64,000 bases of DNA from assembly GCA_000149265.1 (NCBI GenBank), contig CH003423.1, positions 913,221 through 977,220 of the forward strand. The letters are read 5' to 3'. The notes under the pieces are model-generated. The model saw nothing but the letters and a program-made list of their open reading frames with translations, made no database searches and had not been told where the DNA came from. This DNA comes from Ciona savignyi (taxonomy: Eukaryota; Chordata; Ascidiacea; Phlebobranchia; Cionidae). This document shows positions 47,327-62,100 of this stretch, one piece after another (within the stretch, counting starts at the first letter, position 1; every line of letters starts with the position of its first letter). A program made the position numbers and the translations under genes.

Positions 47327-50300
47327 ATGAAGGTCACAGGTTTTTGGCTGGTTTTTGCTCTGTTTATTCATGATGCAATGCTTATTGAAGTTTTTCCATT
47401 TCAAGACATCACTTTGTCAAGAGAAGAAAGAGTTAACGACTTGGTAAGAGCATCACAATTAATCATTTTACAAACTCGTACTATATTTGCTTTCACAGTA
47501 AGCCTGTTTCCATAAAATTTATTTAGAAAGTTCATACAAAAATTTGTCGTATACCCCACATAATATTAAGATTATCAACAATATACATACTTTCATAACA
47601 CTGACTGCCACTGATCTAAAGTATTGCAACACAAAACTGTAGTTTTGAGCTAAATGTGGTTCCTAGTGAGGAATTTGCAGTCCATGATTGGTTCGCTGAG
47701 TGGACTTTTTAAAAGTCCTTAACGAATTTACAAAAATGTAATAATAATTTTCATAATTTTTTACAAACACTTTTTTTTATTTGTCAATGTACCTTTATGT
47801 CTTCATGTGAGATGCTTAAAATTAGGTTTAATCCAAAATTGCAACGTGCCATGTTATAATTACGCAAGAAGTAAAACCATAAATCTCTTAACTTTGTAAT
47901 TTAAATTCAGGTCTCACGACTTACTTTAAAAGAACTTTTGGCTCAAGTAACCAGGGGTGGCGCTGGTGACAATGGACCAGCACCAGCAATAGATAGACTT
48001 GGAATCGGACGGTACAACTGGAACACTGAATGCTTGCGAGGTTACGCAATGAACGGCGATGCAACGTGTTTCCCTCAGCCCATCGGACTTGCTGCAACTT
48101 TCGAGTGAGCAATTCTGTAATTAACTGTTAAAATTGGTATTCTAATCAATATAAAGATACACCTTGTGTATAGCAATTTCTGTTGCTTTTCCAATGAATA
48201 TGGAGCTACATTTCTTGTATAGCAATTTTCGCAAGTACTGGTAATGGTACTACAGCACAGCCCAGGCTAGTGTTTTTAACCCTTTTAAGCTTACGGTTAC
48301 GGCACCCTACCAATAGGATGAATGGCTTGTGGTAGCCTGGCAAACCGACACCAATTTCACTGAGCTGTTTTATGCCACGTTGAAAACGCACTCAGACAAA
48401 AAAAGACTAATTGAATATGGAACATAATAATTCACACAATAAGATGTAATTTCTTATAGCCTGAATTAAACAGCAGGAGGGGCCAAAGTGTTTTAACATT
48501 TTCGGCCAACCTTTAATGATTTACAAGGCACCCTGGTTGAAAACCAGTAACAATTAAATTGAACTCTTACCTAGACTCTCACCTGAATGAATTTAGTCAG
48601 GACATTTATTATTTCATCAAACCTTTAGCCACTGATCCAAAAACTTAATTATTCACAGCCAACCCCTGATCAAGAAAATGGCGCATGCGATTGCAGTAGA
48701 AGCTCGTGCGAAACACAATAACTTCACCAAACATGGCAACTTTGGAGACCACACCGGTCTCAGTTGTTTCTCGCCAGTGATAAATATAATGAGACATCCA
48801 CTCTGGGGAAGAAACCAGGTGCTTATTTTTACCCACTTTTTTGGGTGAACAAAACAACCGTCCAATAAATATTATTTAAATGGCCCCATTACTATAAATT
48901 TGATTTTTGTTGTGTTATAACGCACTCTGTAGTTTTACGCAAGTTTTGATGTCGGTAACAAGATTTGGTTTGGGTAAACAGACTAATAAATCTTTACCAG
49001 TAGTCGAATCATCTTAGTATTATATGTAAAATATTATTTATACTTGTGTTGTATGATACATGTGAAATCTCTTAAAAAGTTGAACGAAATTGACAGTCAC
49101 TTTAAAAAGCCAATTTCTTAATTTTTGTTTAAACATTTCAGGAAACTTATGGAGAGGATCCAGTCATGTCAAGTCTGATGGCTCATGCTTATGTGACTGG
49201 CTTGCAAGGGGATGAGATCTATCTACCAGCTACTGCTAATTGCAAGCATTTTGCTGCATATGATGGCCCTGAGAATATACCTTCTTCCAGGTCCAGTATT
49301 TGTCTTAGTGGATAGGATAATATGATAAAAGTATAACTTTCTGCACCGATAGCTCACTAAGCTTCAGTCAGTTAGGTAACGCTGTTTTCTTAATACAGTT
49401 AACAGACATTGCTCACTCCAATCAAGTGTAAATTAATTACTTGGAAAGGTAAAAAACATTTTTTACATATATACGGAATAATGTAGTCATTTATTTGGCA
49501 AAGCGATTTTGAGAACAAGTTAAGCAAATAAACCTGCTTCGCTTTAAATAGAGATCTACTTCGATCTTGGTCGCATCTGTTTTCGCTTGCGCTTCAATCC
49601 GCGCATTCTCTTCTTCCCCTGTCAACGCATCGTTAACTAATAAAGTTTACGAATTGTTTTGGGGGCGATTAGACAGGATTAAAATATCCCTTGCTCTCTC
49701 AATGTCGGCAAATCCGAAAAAACATGTTTCAATATAATTCACCAGTTCACTATTCTCCCATCACCACCCCCACATAATGCAGCAACAAAAAGAGAGCTAT
49801 TCCTTTTACCTCTGCACTTTTGCAGACTAACGTTCAACGCTGTAGTATCGATGGAAGACCTCGGCAGAACATACTTCCCAGCATTCAGAGAGTGCATTCA
49901 TTCTGGTTGCTTCGGTATTGTCTGCAGCTACAATGCAATCAACGGGCAGCCTGCTTGTGCCAGCCATTACCTGCGTATGTGCTGTATTATTGGGGTTTCG
50001 TACAGTATAGATTTATGTTAATGAACCAAAAGAAGATAGGTCATGGAAAAATAAATATTGCAAGACTAGATAACAATAAATGGATTTGAGAATAAATGTA
50101 TCAAACCAATATAGTTCACTTTTTTACTAATAAAAGCTCTCTCTTCAACCATTAAGCGTTTTTTGCATGTTTTCTCTGATCGATTTTACTACTATTAGAT
50201 GGGTTAATACTGTAATATACTTTGTGTTAATTTGAGCAATTTGAAAATTCTTTAAATGTTTTATTATGACCTAGGGTATTCTAGTTTCGATATTACAATA

Positions 50301-53300
50301 AAATGACAAACACTAAAAAAGAAAAGAAAAAAAATTAATAATAAATAAGGGAAATATTCTGTCCCTAACCACAACACTAATTTACCTTCTCCTACCTTCT
50401 TTTATCTTTGTCCATAAAGTAATTTTTAATTTGTAGTGATTTAAATTTTATTTTTTAATGTTGACCAATTCCAGAAAGCATACTGCGAGATAAGTTCAAA
50501 TACAAGGGCTATGTGTCCAGTGACGAAGGTGCCATTGAATTCTTTGATACTCTCTTTAAATACACCAAAACTAAACTGCTTTCAGCAGTTGGTAAGTTGA
50601 CTATATTGTTTAAAATTGTAGCTGTGGAATATAGGAAAATATTATATCAATCTGCAGTTATCAGTATTTTATTAACATGCCAATTGGTTTTGATACACTT
50701 AGTAATTTTATACAATTTTACGACCAGCTGGGTGGCCTTTTTATGTGCAACTAAGAGAAAACTACAGTACAGCATAGCCAAAAATGGCATTGACTTATTT
50801 TTCTATGCTAAAGTATAGCAAAGCTTAGCATTTATGATAATTGAGCCGAACCCTTGATTGTCTTAGAATCTCCTGGCAAAACATCTAGATACCACAGATA
50901 TTTCCAGAACCTAAAAATTTCATTTACACTGAAAGATAAATAAATACGTTTAAGCTAATTGTTAGATTGTTGTTTGCTGATCTTTAATTCTTTGGACAGA
51001 CTATCAGTATTGCTTAACTGTGCCTTAGCACTTTTCACATGTTTAATGCTTTTTATTTTAGTTTTAAAAACCATTTCATTATCCAGCCGGATTTAACGCT
51101 GGAGTCGACTTAGAACTGACAAGTTACGGCCGCGATAACCGATACTCGCTGTTGAACCAAGCTGTTGAGGAGGGGCTGGTGACGGAGGCATCGCTACGAA
51201 GAGCAGCGAAACGATTGTTCCGCACGAGGATGGCTCTCGGGGAGTTTGATCCTCCAGAGTTGAACCACTGGCTCAATGTTCCTGTGGATGGTGAGGATTG
51301 GGGTTGGTTGGGGAAATTAAATGGAGGAAGGTAGGGAAGGAGGGAAACTGCTCACTAAAATGAATACTTTGATATTAAGGTTAGTGCAAGGGCTATAGGT
51401 AAAGTAAGTGTGAGTCCTTGGGTTGAAATTAGTGTTTGGAGCAGGGTAAGAATTAGTTTCCATAATTTTAGTTAGCATTTTCCCACCCTTCTTTCTTCCC
51501 TTTTTCCTTTATTTTATTATTGTCCCTGTTATTTGCATGTTTATTAGTTACAATGTCTAAACATACAACACACTTTTTCGAGTTAAATAATTTTAATGTG
51601 TAAATTTATTATGTGCCATTTTATGCCACAGAAATGCCACTTATGCATACAGTCAGGTTTTGCATGCTATTGCAGTGTGTTTAATATAAAAAAATATTCA
51701 CAGTTTTTGTTTTACCCATTGAACCACTTGGTTTAGGCAACAACTAATTGCCTTAAAGAAGGACACAAACGACTAGCAAACAGCTGGTTTCAAGCCACCA
51801 TCTTTAGCGAAACACCATACTAATACGATAAAATTGAGTTATGTCCAAAAGATGCAAATATGAAAAGTACCAACTTATCAGTTTACCATGGTTCATATAC
51901 AAAATCACTTCAAATTTAGATGATTAAATCTTTAATTATTTTTTTTTGTGACATTTAGTCATACAGAGCAAGGAACACAGGGAACTGGCTGCTGAAGTAG
52001 CTGCTAAATCTTTTGTTCTGCTTAAAAACGATGGAGTGTTGCCTTTGCGTGAACTCTACAAAAACGTTGCTGTAAGGAAATTCTTGTACACTTATTTGTT
52101 AAAGCTATCTTTTTTTTGTAAAACAAAGAAATTATTTTTATCAGAAAAAACAACACATAAGTAAATATGCATTTTGCATCGGGTGAAATATGTTTCTTGT
52201 TCCATTTTTGGTCCGATATATAGGGTAATGAATGTAAAATATAATTGTGCCATTAATGCACTATAAACACAAAGGAACATGGTTTACCTATTTATTCTTT
52301 ATCAGATTTGAACAAAATAGTACATATAAGCTTATAAGGTTATTTATAGTATATATAAAGTTATTTATTTTTTTTTTTAAATACATCTCAATTTTTGCTA
52401 GTTTTGTTGTTAATGAAACTGTTTAATAAAAATAAATAAATCCAATGTGTATATGCGCAAAAATATCTATAATTTAATCAAAAGCCTCTCACACCTTTAC
52501 TGCTTACAGTTGTGTGAAATCATTAGATAACCCAGCAGAACTGGTAAATTTCACAATAATTTGTCATTGTTTTTTTTTCAAGATTATCGGTCCGTTTATC
52601 AACAACAGTGCTGCACTGATCGGGGATTATCATCCCGATTACAATTTGAAATATTTCGTATCGCCGCTCCAAGCAGCCGACTCTCTATCGTTACTCTGGT
52701 GTTGCACGCTTCACAACGGGGTGCATTGGAGCTAACGATAAAAATCTTCCGATCTGCAATACTTACAACTCGAGCCAGGTTAAGGAAGTTGTAACTGGGA
52801 GTGAGATTGTTCTTGTCACATTGGGGACAGGTAAGTGTTCTGGAAATTTACTAAAAAGATAAAAACAACTATGCAACAGATTACGTTAATCCAGTGGATA
52901 TTATTATTATTGTGTATCCTGGCGTCATGACATGTTTTATTTTCTGGCCTGTTAAGATGAACATAAATCTTACATCCATGCTCATTTGCACGCTTTTTAC
53001 TAGCAGCTTTAGTAGAACACCTGCTAAAAGCCTAATCCGCTCTAAATGCATCTTTCACTTCTAGAAACAATCATCGCTTGTTTTTTAAGGTGTTGGTATT
53101 GAGGCTGAGGGTAGAGACAGAAGTAGTATGGATCTACCTGGGAAACAACTTGAAATGCTTAAGGATGTAGTGAAATTTGGTAAGTTGTAATTTGGTTTAT
53201 TTGATAATATACAACCGATTTAATTCTATATTTCAAACAGCATGTTCTCAATTATATCCATTGTGGCAACAAAACCTGTTATAATAACACAAGTGATTGT

Positions 53301-55558
53301 CAGATTACCTCATGTCCGCAGTCTGGTTACTGAATTTATTGCTCTGTGTTGCAAATGTTGGATGTATTAAAATGGTGAGCTCAACCTATTAATAATCCAG
53401 TAGATTTAGGCAATATCCAATGAGTCCCTTGACTAAACTAACACAAGATTTACTATCTGCTGTTTTTGATCCAACAATCTTAAAGGTGCCAGTCCTGCCT
53501 ACTCTGCCTAGTGGCTGGTAAAACTTAGTATTCTGTTTTTTGCATTTATATAACTTTACATAACTCACAGCGAGTGGACCTGTGATTGTGCTTCTGTTCA
53601 ACGCTGGTCCACTGGACGTCAGGTGGCCGATGGATAACGTTGCAGCAGTCATCGCTTGCCACTTCTCGGCGCAGATGACCGGTGCTGGGATAATGAAGGT
53701 CATCACTGGTCAAGTCAACCCAGCAGCTCGGCTTCCAAGCACCTGGCCTGCGTCTATGAGCCAGGTGAACTGAATTTTTATTGGTTGAATGAGTAAATTT
53801 CGACATGGTTTTCGTCTTTGAGGGGGAAACAATTTACAGATAAATTGGGTTCCTATTTTAGAATCAATGGTCAAATTATATAAAACGAGAAAATCATTGG
53901 AATTAGTTTTAATTCTAAAAATTTTCGAATGATGTACGATTGGACCTTTTGTTTTTCGAGAAAAACATTATGTAGTGTGTATTGTCAGGGTAGAAACATA
54001 TTTTGCGCTTCATAATAATTTATCGGTAAGCATGAAGAGTTTGTATTCTTTTTATCACTTCAATTGTATTTTTCCGATTTTTTTTAGGTGCCCCCAATGA
54101 CAAACTACAGCATGCACGAGCGCACGTACCGCTACTCCACCTCTGTACCACTCTTTCCATTCGGCTACGGACTGTCCTACACCAAGTTCTGGTACGTTGA
54201 CGCCATCGTTGAACCAACTGTCGTGAGGAACTGCCAGGTCCCTGTTGTCCGAGTAATGGTGCAAAACACAGGGGATTTGGATGGAGAGGAGGTAAATTAC
54301 ATTTTTTCCACTGGTCATTATGGTTTTACTTTATGATTACATGGAGATTTGGAGTAATCGACTCTATAACAAATATTTTTTTGGTTTCTTATTCCCAATT
54401 CTCATTATAAATGTATAGGATGCATGTTTTATGCTCCAAAAGAATATTATATTGTGTTGTATTTTAGCTTAAATACATCAAATCTTCTATACACTTCAAA
54501 TAACATCATCAGAGCAAATGTTTCTTAAATTAACTATTTTAAAAGCTTTGTATAAATATGTACCTAATTAAATATATGGCAAATAAAGCTGTGGTAACAT
54601 ATAAAAATCACCTTTTGTTTTAATCGCCCATATTATGCATTCATTTAACAGCCACATTTAATAGCATTAGTAGCAAGAAGTTAACAAAGTGAACTCATAA
54701 AAAGCTGTTTTGCACATTATATTAAAAAGAAACTGTGGTCAAATAACACAGCCCCTTGTGATTTGCGACCATTGCGTTTTGGTACACTATACATGAAAGG
54801 AGTTGATAAAAAATGACAGCCAAAAAATAATTGCAAAAATGAACTAATAACACAAACTTTTCAATGGTTGTCGAAACTATCTTCAGTGTTAATGCAATTA
54901 TTCGGGATATTCATGCAATATTTCTTAGCTGGAGTTTTTCATCAAAGCATTCTGTCTGTGTTATTATTGTTTTAGAGGCTGATGAAATAAAACAACAAAT
55001 CTTTCAAACAATTTTCCAGGTGGTCCAAATCTACATGACCTCGAAGAAAAAACAAGATCGTGAACTCTTACATCAACTAGTGGCATTCAAGCGAGTGCCG
55101 ATAAAAGCTTTTGAAGAAATCTCGGTTGAACTACCAATTCCTCATCTCAGCAGAGCTATTTGGCTTCATCGTAACGGAGGTACTGCCATACATAATATTG
55201 GCTCTAATTCTGGTTATTTATAATCGTTCGTAAACGTTTAAAATTCTTTGCAAAATCTGTCTTTCAAAAAAAAATATTAAAATTTTATTATCACCAAATT
55301 GTTCAAACCATTATATCTTTACAATGTTAAAATATATGATATTTATAAATGTCCATACATCCCAAATTGTTTGTTGAAGTTGACAATTCTTTTGCAGACT
55401 ACGATTACTACTTCGACGCTGACGAGTTCACTTTGTACGTTGGCGGACAGCAGCCCCATCAAGTGGTGAAAGTTCCCTCGAATATTCTCACAGTCTCGTT
55501 CAAGTACGAGTTGGAACATCCAGGCCAAGTGGTCTCTCTCAGCGATTGTCAGGCTTAA
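47327..55558 (+). CDS. Secreted GH3 beta-xylosidase-like glycosidase, copy 1 (frameshift in exon 9)
   Basis: Family 3 glycoside hydrolase releasing terminal beta-linked sugars (xylose or arabinose likely). Exons: 47327-47443, 47911-48104, 48659-48818, 49142-49290, 49826-49974, 50475-50591, 51087-51290, 51959-52071, 52583-52830, 53090-53179, 53571-53764, 54088-54291, 55020-55179, 55398-55558; about 752 aa once the frame is restored. MKVTGFWLVFALFIHDAML is the likely signal peptide. GH3 N-domain marks: RLGIGRYNWNTE, FPQPIGLAATF, CKHFAAYDGPE, CSYNAING, and YVSSDE with nucleophile Asp273. C-domain: VLLKNDGVLPL. A fibronectin-III-like end includes FPFGYGLSYTKF. Exon 9 has one extra T near 52691, giving a stop at 52733-52735; every splice site is intact. 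AATAAA at 55757-55762. Confidence 0.9.
51660..51825 (-). mobile_element. Degenerate SINE in GH3 copy 1 intron 7
   Basis: Recognisable by GCTATTGCAGTGTGTTTAAT, CCATTGAACCACTTGGTTTAGG, AAGGACACAAACGACTAGC and a decayed head. Antisense to the gene; old copy. Confidence 0.7.
53272..53465 (-). mobile_element. Degenerate SINE in GH3 copy 1 intron 10
   Basis: Blocks ACACAAGTGATTGTCAGATT, ACCTCATGTCCGCAGTCTGG, ATTGCTCTGTGTTG and TCCAGTAGATTTAGGCAAT align with the consensus in order, with many changes. Antisense to its host gene. Confidence 0.65.
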
Positions 55559-56108
55559 TCAAAACACAACACCAATTGTTATACAACAATGCCCAAATTT
55601 ACGAGTGCCAATTTTGTTTGAAGTATGTTTATGGTTTATTAGGTCAATTATGCTTTTTGGTGCATTGAACTACATATTTTGTTAAAAATGAGAAGATTGA
55701 TCAACTGAGCCTAACATTAAAAAACATGATGGTTTTATCATGAAAAAGTAAGATTAAATAAACTAGTCATTGTGCTTATTTCTTGGTAATGTGCCTTTAC
55801 ATGACAACATACTAATACTAATCCATTGCTTAAATTTTAAATTTACCTATTGTTGAACTTGTGTACTAAACTTACCTTCAGTGTGTACAGATTACAATCT
55901 ATATTATTTTCATTGTGTGAATGTACAGATGCCAGCAATGATATGCAGTGCAATTTTCTGTTTTTTTTTGTGTTTAATTTAACAAGAATTTTTACAAATT
56001 ATTTGGTTTGCCTTTTTTTTTGTTGTTTATACAGTTTACACCTCCGTTATTATTCAAATCATGCAGTAAAAACACAACAAACACTCAACCATACTTTTAT
56101 ATGTAATC
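55559..56108. other. Short spacer between tandem GH3 genes
   Basis: About 550 bases holding the 3' UTR of copy 1 (AATAAA at 55757-55762) and presumably the promoter of copy 2. T-rich runs around 55955-56030. No other feature seen. Confidence 0.65.
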
Positions 56109-59100
56109 ATGTTTCTTATGTATTACCCAGGGCTAGGAAATATAATGATAAGGTTGTTTTTGCCTCTTGTGTTGTTCTTTTTTGTCTGCCATGGAAAAAA
56201 GGTGGTTTTCAGAAAAGAGAATTTAAATTTAGGAAATTTTCCCTTCCGTAATATAAGCTTAACTCGAGAAGAAAGGGTGGTTGATCTGGTAAGTCCTAAA
56301 AATAGCCAAGGCAATTTTAATATTATAAAAATGATACATCTAATGTTCTTTGAGTGGAACTTGTCCAGCAATAAAGTGCATTGTTTACATTGCAAAATAA
56401 TAATAAACCATGTTGTATAACTGGTATTTAAATAGTACTTAAAAATCCCGAAATTTAAATAGAAATGAAAAACCATCTTATCTTTAGGTCAATCGACTCA
56501 CTTTGGACGAGGTCATTTTGCAGCTAACCAGAGGAGGCGTTAGAGACAATGGACCAGCACCAGCAATAGATAGACTTGGAATCAACCGGTACAACTGGAA
56601 CACTGAATGCTTGCGAGGTTATGCAATGAACGGAGATGCCACGTGTTTCCCTCAGCCCATCGGACTTGCTGCAACTTTCGAGTGAGGAATTTTTAAAAAT
56701 AACTTTTACGCTCTCGCACTAATGCAGTGTTGTATTTGGATTTTTGGCAGTGATAGTTGGAATAACATTTATATTAATCTCAACTCAACCCTTGTATCAG
56801 TTGTTTAAAATGAATAATTAGATTACCTTGTATCCTTACTTAAAGTACAACATTACAGTATTAAAAGTTAAAACGCTTTAATGTAAAAGCATAACCAGTG
56901 TTGGAAAAATTGTCAGTGTAGGAATGTTTTTTACATAAAGGTAAGCGGTCGTGGCCGTAAATATATGTGTCTTTGAATGTCCCCATAGCACTGCTGTTAT
57001 ACTATTTCTTTTCTTCACTGCACAAGATACAAAAATCCTGGTCCTGGTGTGACTGTGGCCATGCCACTAATAACATAATGTATTTAAATGCACCACTTGC
57101 AGCAAAAGGTGTTGTCTTTCAGTGGTAGGTTTTTATTTCAGCATTTTTTTGCAACTTTGCAGCCAACCTCTAATCAAGAAAATGGCGCATGCGATTGCAG
57201 TAGAAGCTCGTGCGAAACACAATAACTTCACCAAACATGGAAACTTTGGAGACCACACCGGTCTCAGTTGTTTCTCACCAGTGATAAACATAATGAGGCA
57301 TCCACTCTGGGGAAGAAACCAGGTGCTTTAAACTAAGTCATCTTAAGATAATAACAATATATTACTAATTGAAATTATAATAAGATACTCATGTTTATCT
57401 GCGTAATATCAGCTTGTTGAACTCTACTAAGAACATATTTATAAAAAAAGGTTAAAAATAATATTTCAGGAAACTTATGGAGAAGACCCAGTTCTTACAA
57501 GTTTATTTGCCCGTGCTTATGTGACTGGCTTGCAAGGAGATGAGATCTATCTACCAGCTACTGCTGTTTGCAAGCATTTTGTGGCATATGCAGGTCCTGA
57601 AAACATACCAACCTCAAGGTTCTAGATTTTGTAAACTTGAAGAATTTTTTGGGAGTAAAATTAAGTTTTAAACAACGTACTGGCATGGATAAGATGGGTA
57701 GAGTTACCGGAGCTTTTAAAGTGTGTTGTAAGTGATTATGACATTTCCTTACTTTTAGCACTAACTGTAATATTTATTAAATTATATCTTCTTCTTTTTT
57801 TTTTCACTTCAATGATGTGTTTTAATGACTGTTCGTTTTGCCGTCTTTTCCTGTTCCTGTATCGTGATTATATTTGTTTGCCATTTATTAAAAACTGGGG
57901 CAAAAAATGAATAAACTAAACTAAACTAGTCCATTCATTAAGTATGAAATCATGTATGTCACTTCATTTTATATATCGGTTTTCCGATTTGTTTTTCTAG
58001 ATTTGGCTTCAGCGCAAATGTAAGTGACCACGACATAGGAGCCACATTCTATAAAGCGTTCCGTGAGTGCGTCCACTCCGGTGCACTGGGAGTGATGTGT
58101 AGTTATAATGCAATCAACGGAATACCTTCTTGTGCCAACCCTATGCTAGGTTTGTAGAATTTTATTCTCTTTCTTCTACATTTGCAGTAGCAGCAGAAAG
58201 GTTGCGGGATCGAAACTACTAGCCAGATAGCCAGTTGTGTTCTTGGAAAATACACTTAAATATTGCTTGGACCCAGTGAATTAATAAGTGAAATAAACTT
58301 ACATGTATCCATTATTTACAACACACTGCCATAGATGCACTTAACCAACAGTGTATCATTGGTATTCCAATAAAAATCTGTGGTATTCTGATGAAAGTCC
58401 TTATTTCGTTTTCCAAACCCAAGAAATAAACGTATCCATGTTTGTCTAATCCTACACAAATGAACGTACAAGAACTTTTACTACCTGCAGAAAATACTCT
58501 GAGAAGTAAATTTAACTTTAACGGTTACATTGTGAGTGATGAAAATGCTTTGGAAAATATTGACATTTTCTTCAACTACACCAAGTCTAAGGTGGAAACT
58601 GCTGCAGGTAGTGAGACATTTTTGCATCTATATAATCATAAGCTTAATTATCGTAGGACTGATTGTTTCATAAAGTTAAATTACAATGATCAGTGAATAT
58701 GTCTTCAACTCTTTCTGAGCATGTGAGACTATGTAAAATATTATGTTTTTTGTTGATTCTAAGGTTAACCTTGAGTATTTAATATTCCCACCTATGTTTG
58801 CATTGACTTAATTCATTTTCACATATTGCTGAATCAAATATTGCCTTTATTTACTTTACTTTGGTATAGGGTTTAACCACTAAAAAAGTGGCAATCAATA
58901 CCCGGCCAAGCAGTTTAATCAATTAAAGTGGTTGTTTTCAAAGAAAGGTTGTTAAATTTAATCCAGCACGGCTAGTTTGTGATAGATTGTACCGAAACAA
59001 CATCTGTGACGCAATTATAAACAATAAGTCAAAATAGCTCCAGAAACCTCTCAGTTAGAATGTGGTTTAATGACGATTGCCTATGTAATATCCACCCCCT

Positions 59101-62100
59101 TTCCCATTCACATAGTATAAACACAAATAACCCATTCACCAAAAAGTTGTTTCTAAAATTTTATTATTTTTAGTTGCATTAAATGCTGGAGTTGATCTTG
59201 AGTTGACCGGGTTCGGTCGCGACAACCGATACTCGCTGTTGAACCAAGCTGTTGAGGAGGGGCTGGTGACGGAGGCATCGCTACGAAGAGCAGCGAAACG
59301 ATTGTTCCGCACGAGGATGGCTCTCGGGGAGTTTGATCCTCCAGAGTTGAACCACTGGCTCAATGTTCCTGTGGATGGTGAGGATTGCTGTTGTGGTTCA
59401 GGCGTTAATTGATATGTTGTCAGTCACCAACTAATAAAATCAAGAAATGAATAAGTGATTTGAGTTTATATCATACAAAAAAGTTATGACTCCTAAAAGC
59501 TTTGGTAGACTTTTGTTAAATATTTAAGATCTTTTGAGAATTAGACAGACCATATTTTGAACAGAACCAGGTATAAAAAATCAATTGTAAACTAGGTAAC
59601 TTTCTTTTTGTTATTAATTTACTGTTAACATGTATGCAAAGATTTTGGGATGAATAATTTGTATATATACTATGCTACACTATAAAAAAACACTCTATCT
59701 CAATTCTATGTTTCTTCTAGTCATACAGAGCCTGGCACACAGGGAACTGGCTGCTGAAGTAGCTGCTAAATCTTTTGTTCTGCTTAAAAACGATGGAGTG
59801 TTGCCTTTGCGTCAACTCTACAAAAACGTTGCTGTAAGGAAATTCTTGTACACTTATTTGTTAAAACTAGCTTTTCTGTCAAACTGTAACTCATCTGGAA
59901 ATAAAGAGTTTGATTTTGATCAAAAACAACAAAATAGTGAATATGGATATTTGCAAGTTTGGATATGTATCTTTAACTATTCCGGTCTGATGTATGACAA
60001 ATTTAATGCAAAATACATAATTGTGCCCGTTATGCACAATAAAAACATTATGATAATAGTAAATTTGCATGTTAAAGTATTAAACAAGAGCTTCTGTTTT
60101 AGATTGTCGGTCCGTTTATAAACAACAGTGCTGCGCTGAGTGGGGATTACGCTTCCCAATTTAATTTGAAATATTTCGTATCGCCGCTTCAAGCAGCCGA
60201 CTCTCTATCGTACTCCGGTGTTGCACGCTTCACAACGGGATGCATCGGAGCTAACGATAAAAATCTTCCGATCTGCAATACTTACAACTCAAGCCAGGTT
60301 AAGGAAGTTGTAACTGGGAGTGAGATTGTTCTTGTCACATTGGGGACAGGTAAGTGTTCTGGAAAAGCTACAGTAATCTGACAGTGAGTGTAAAGTAACC
60401 TATTATTTAATTTTTTCATTAATAGGGATAAAACATAAATATCTATGTTGCAAATATGGTAAATATGTGATAAATATGTCAAAATGTACTTCAAAATTTT
60501 GGTGTGTGTGTCTTTTCAACTGTGTTATATTCATTGTACCCATTCCGGATATGTTGTATACTAAACTGTACTTTAGCTGGTAATAATTGCCAAAATCACA
60601 ACATGATTCTCAGTATTGGCCTTACTATCCATATACCGCATACAGAGTCTTTGCTTGCACAAACATTTCAAAAAGCAATTTCTTCGGAAATCTGTAGTGT
60701 GTGCTACTACTTAAAACTTTTTCATATATATATTCTTATATCTTTATGAAGGTGTTGGCATTGAAGCTGAATCCAATGACAGAAGTGACATCAACCTTCC
60801 AGGAAAGCAACTTCAACTTATACAGGATGTTGTCAGATATGGTAAGGACTAGATTCTTGTAAATTTCTGATTCCAATACCCAAAAAAATTGTTGTATGAT
60901 TATAGTAACAACTTTGAGTGTTATAACGGTTTTGTGTGTATTGCATGAGTTAACAGCAACATAGTACAATGGGTTAGCTCTACTTAAGTGGCACAATCAG
61001 CTGGAAGGTTTGCATTTCAAAACCAGCCCCTCATTAGTTGTTTGTGTACTTGGACCAGACACTTATTGTTAAAAGGCTAAAAGGTTAAGGTTCAAAAATT
61101 TATTAAAACCACTGTTAATTTTAATAAATTGAACAAAATTTGTTGCTCTATATTTATCGAGTTCTGCACACTAAAATTTTTCCGGTAACCTGACTGTGCG
61201 CTTAGGTAATCTGACAATTGCCCCTGTGTTCCCTTTTGAGAGTGAGTATTAAGATTCCAACAAAGTGATCTCATAGCAAGTGGACCTGTGATCGTGCTTC
61301 TGTTCAACGCTGGTCCACTGGACGTCAGGTGGCCGATGGATAACGTTGCAGCAGTCATCGCTTGCCACTTCTCGGCGCAGATGACCGGTGCTGGGATAAT
61401 GAAGGTTATCACTGGTCAAGTCAATCCAGCAGCTCGGCTTCCAAGCACCTGGCCTGCATCTATGAGCCAGGTGAAGTTTTTTTTTGTTACTCACACTGGT
61501 GAGACTGGTCTATACAAAATAATGTGAATGATCAATTCTGAAAGGTGGCATGATTAAATCTAGCTTCTAGGTAATTGGCTTTGGAAAAGTCACTTTAAAG
61601 TTCACTGATCACTATGGTTTAATAAGATGAAAAAAACCTAACAATTGTTTACATCGAACTGCATACTAAACTTGAAGCACTAAACACAAGGTTATCTCAT
61701 GGTTACATATTATGTCCTTTGGTGTTTTACGATTTGCAGACATACATGTGAATATCCTATTTAATTCATAGAAATACCCCACCTTCACTCTAGGTTCCCC
61801 CAATGACAAACTACAGCATGCACGAGCGCACGTACCGCTACTCCACCTCTGTACCACTCTTTCCATTCGGCTACGGATTGTCCTACACCAAGTTCTGGTA
61901 CGTTGACGCCATCGTTGAACCAACTGTCGTGAGGAACTGCCAGGTCCCTGTTGTCCGAGTCATGGTGCAAAACACAGGGGATGTGGATGGAGAGGAGGTA
62001 TGTGTGGTTTTGTTAACTACATAATAGTGTAAAAAGTTTCTGCTTTTAGTAACTTTTAAAGCATATGTTTCAAATAATTACTTAACACCCATCAGTTGTA

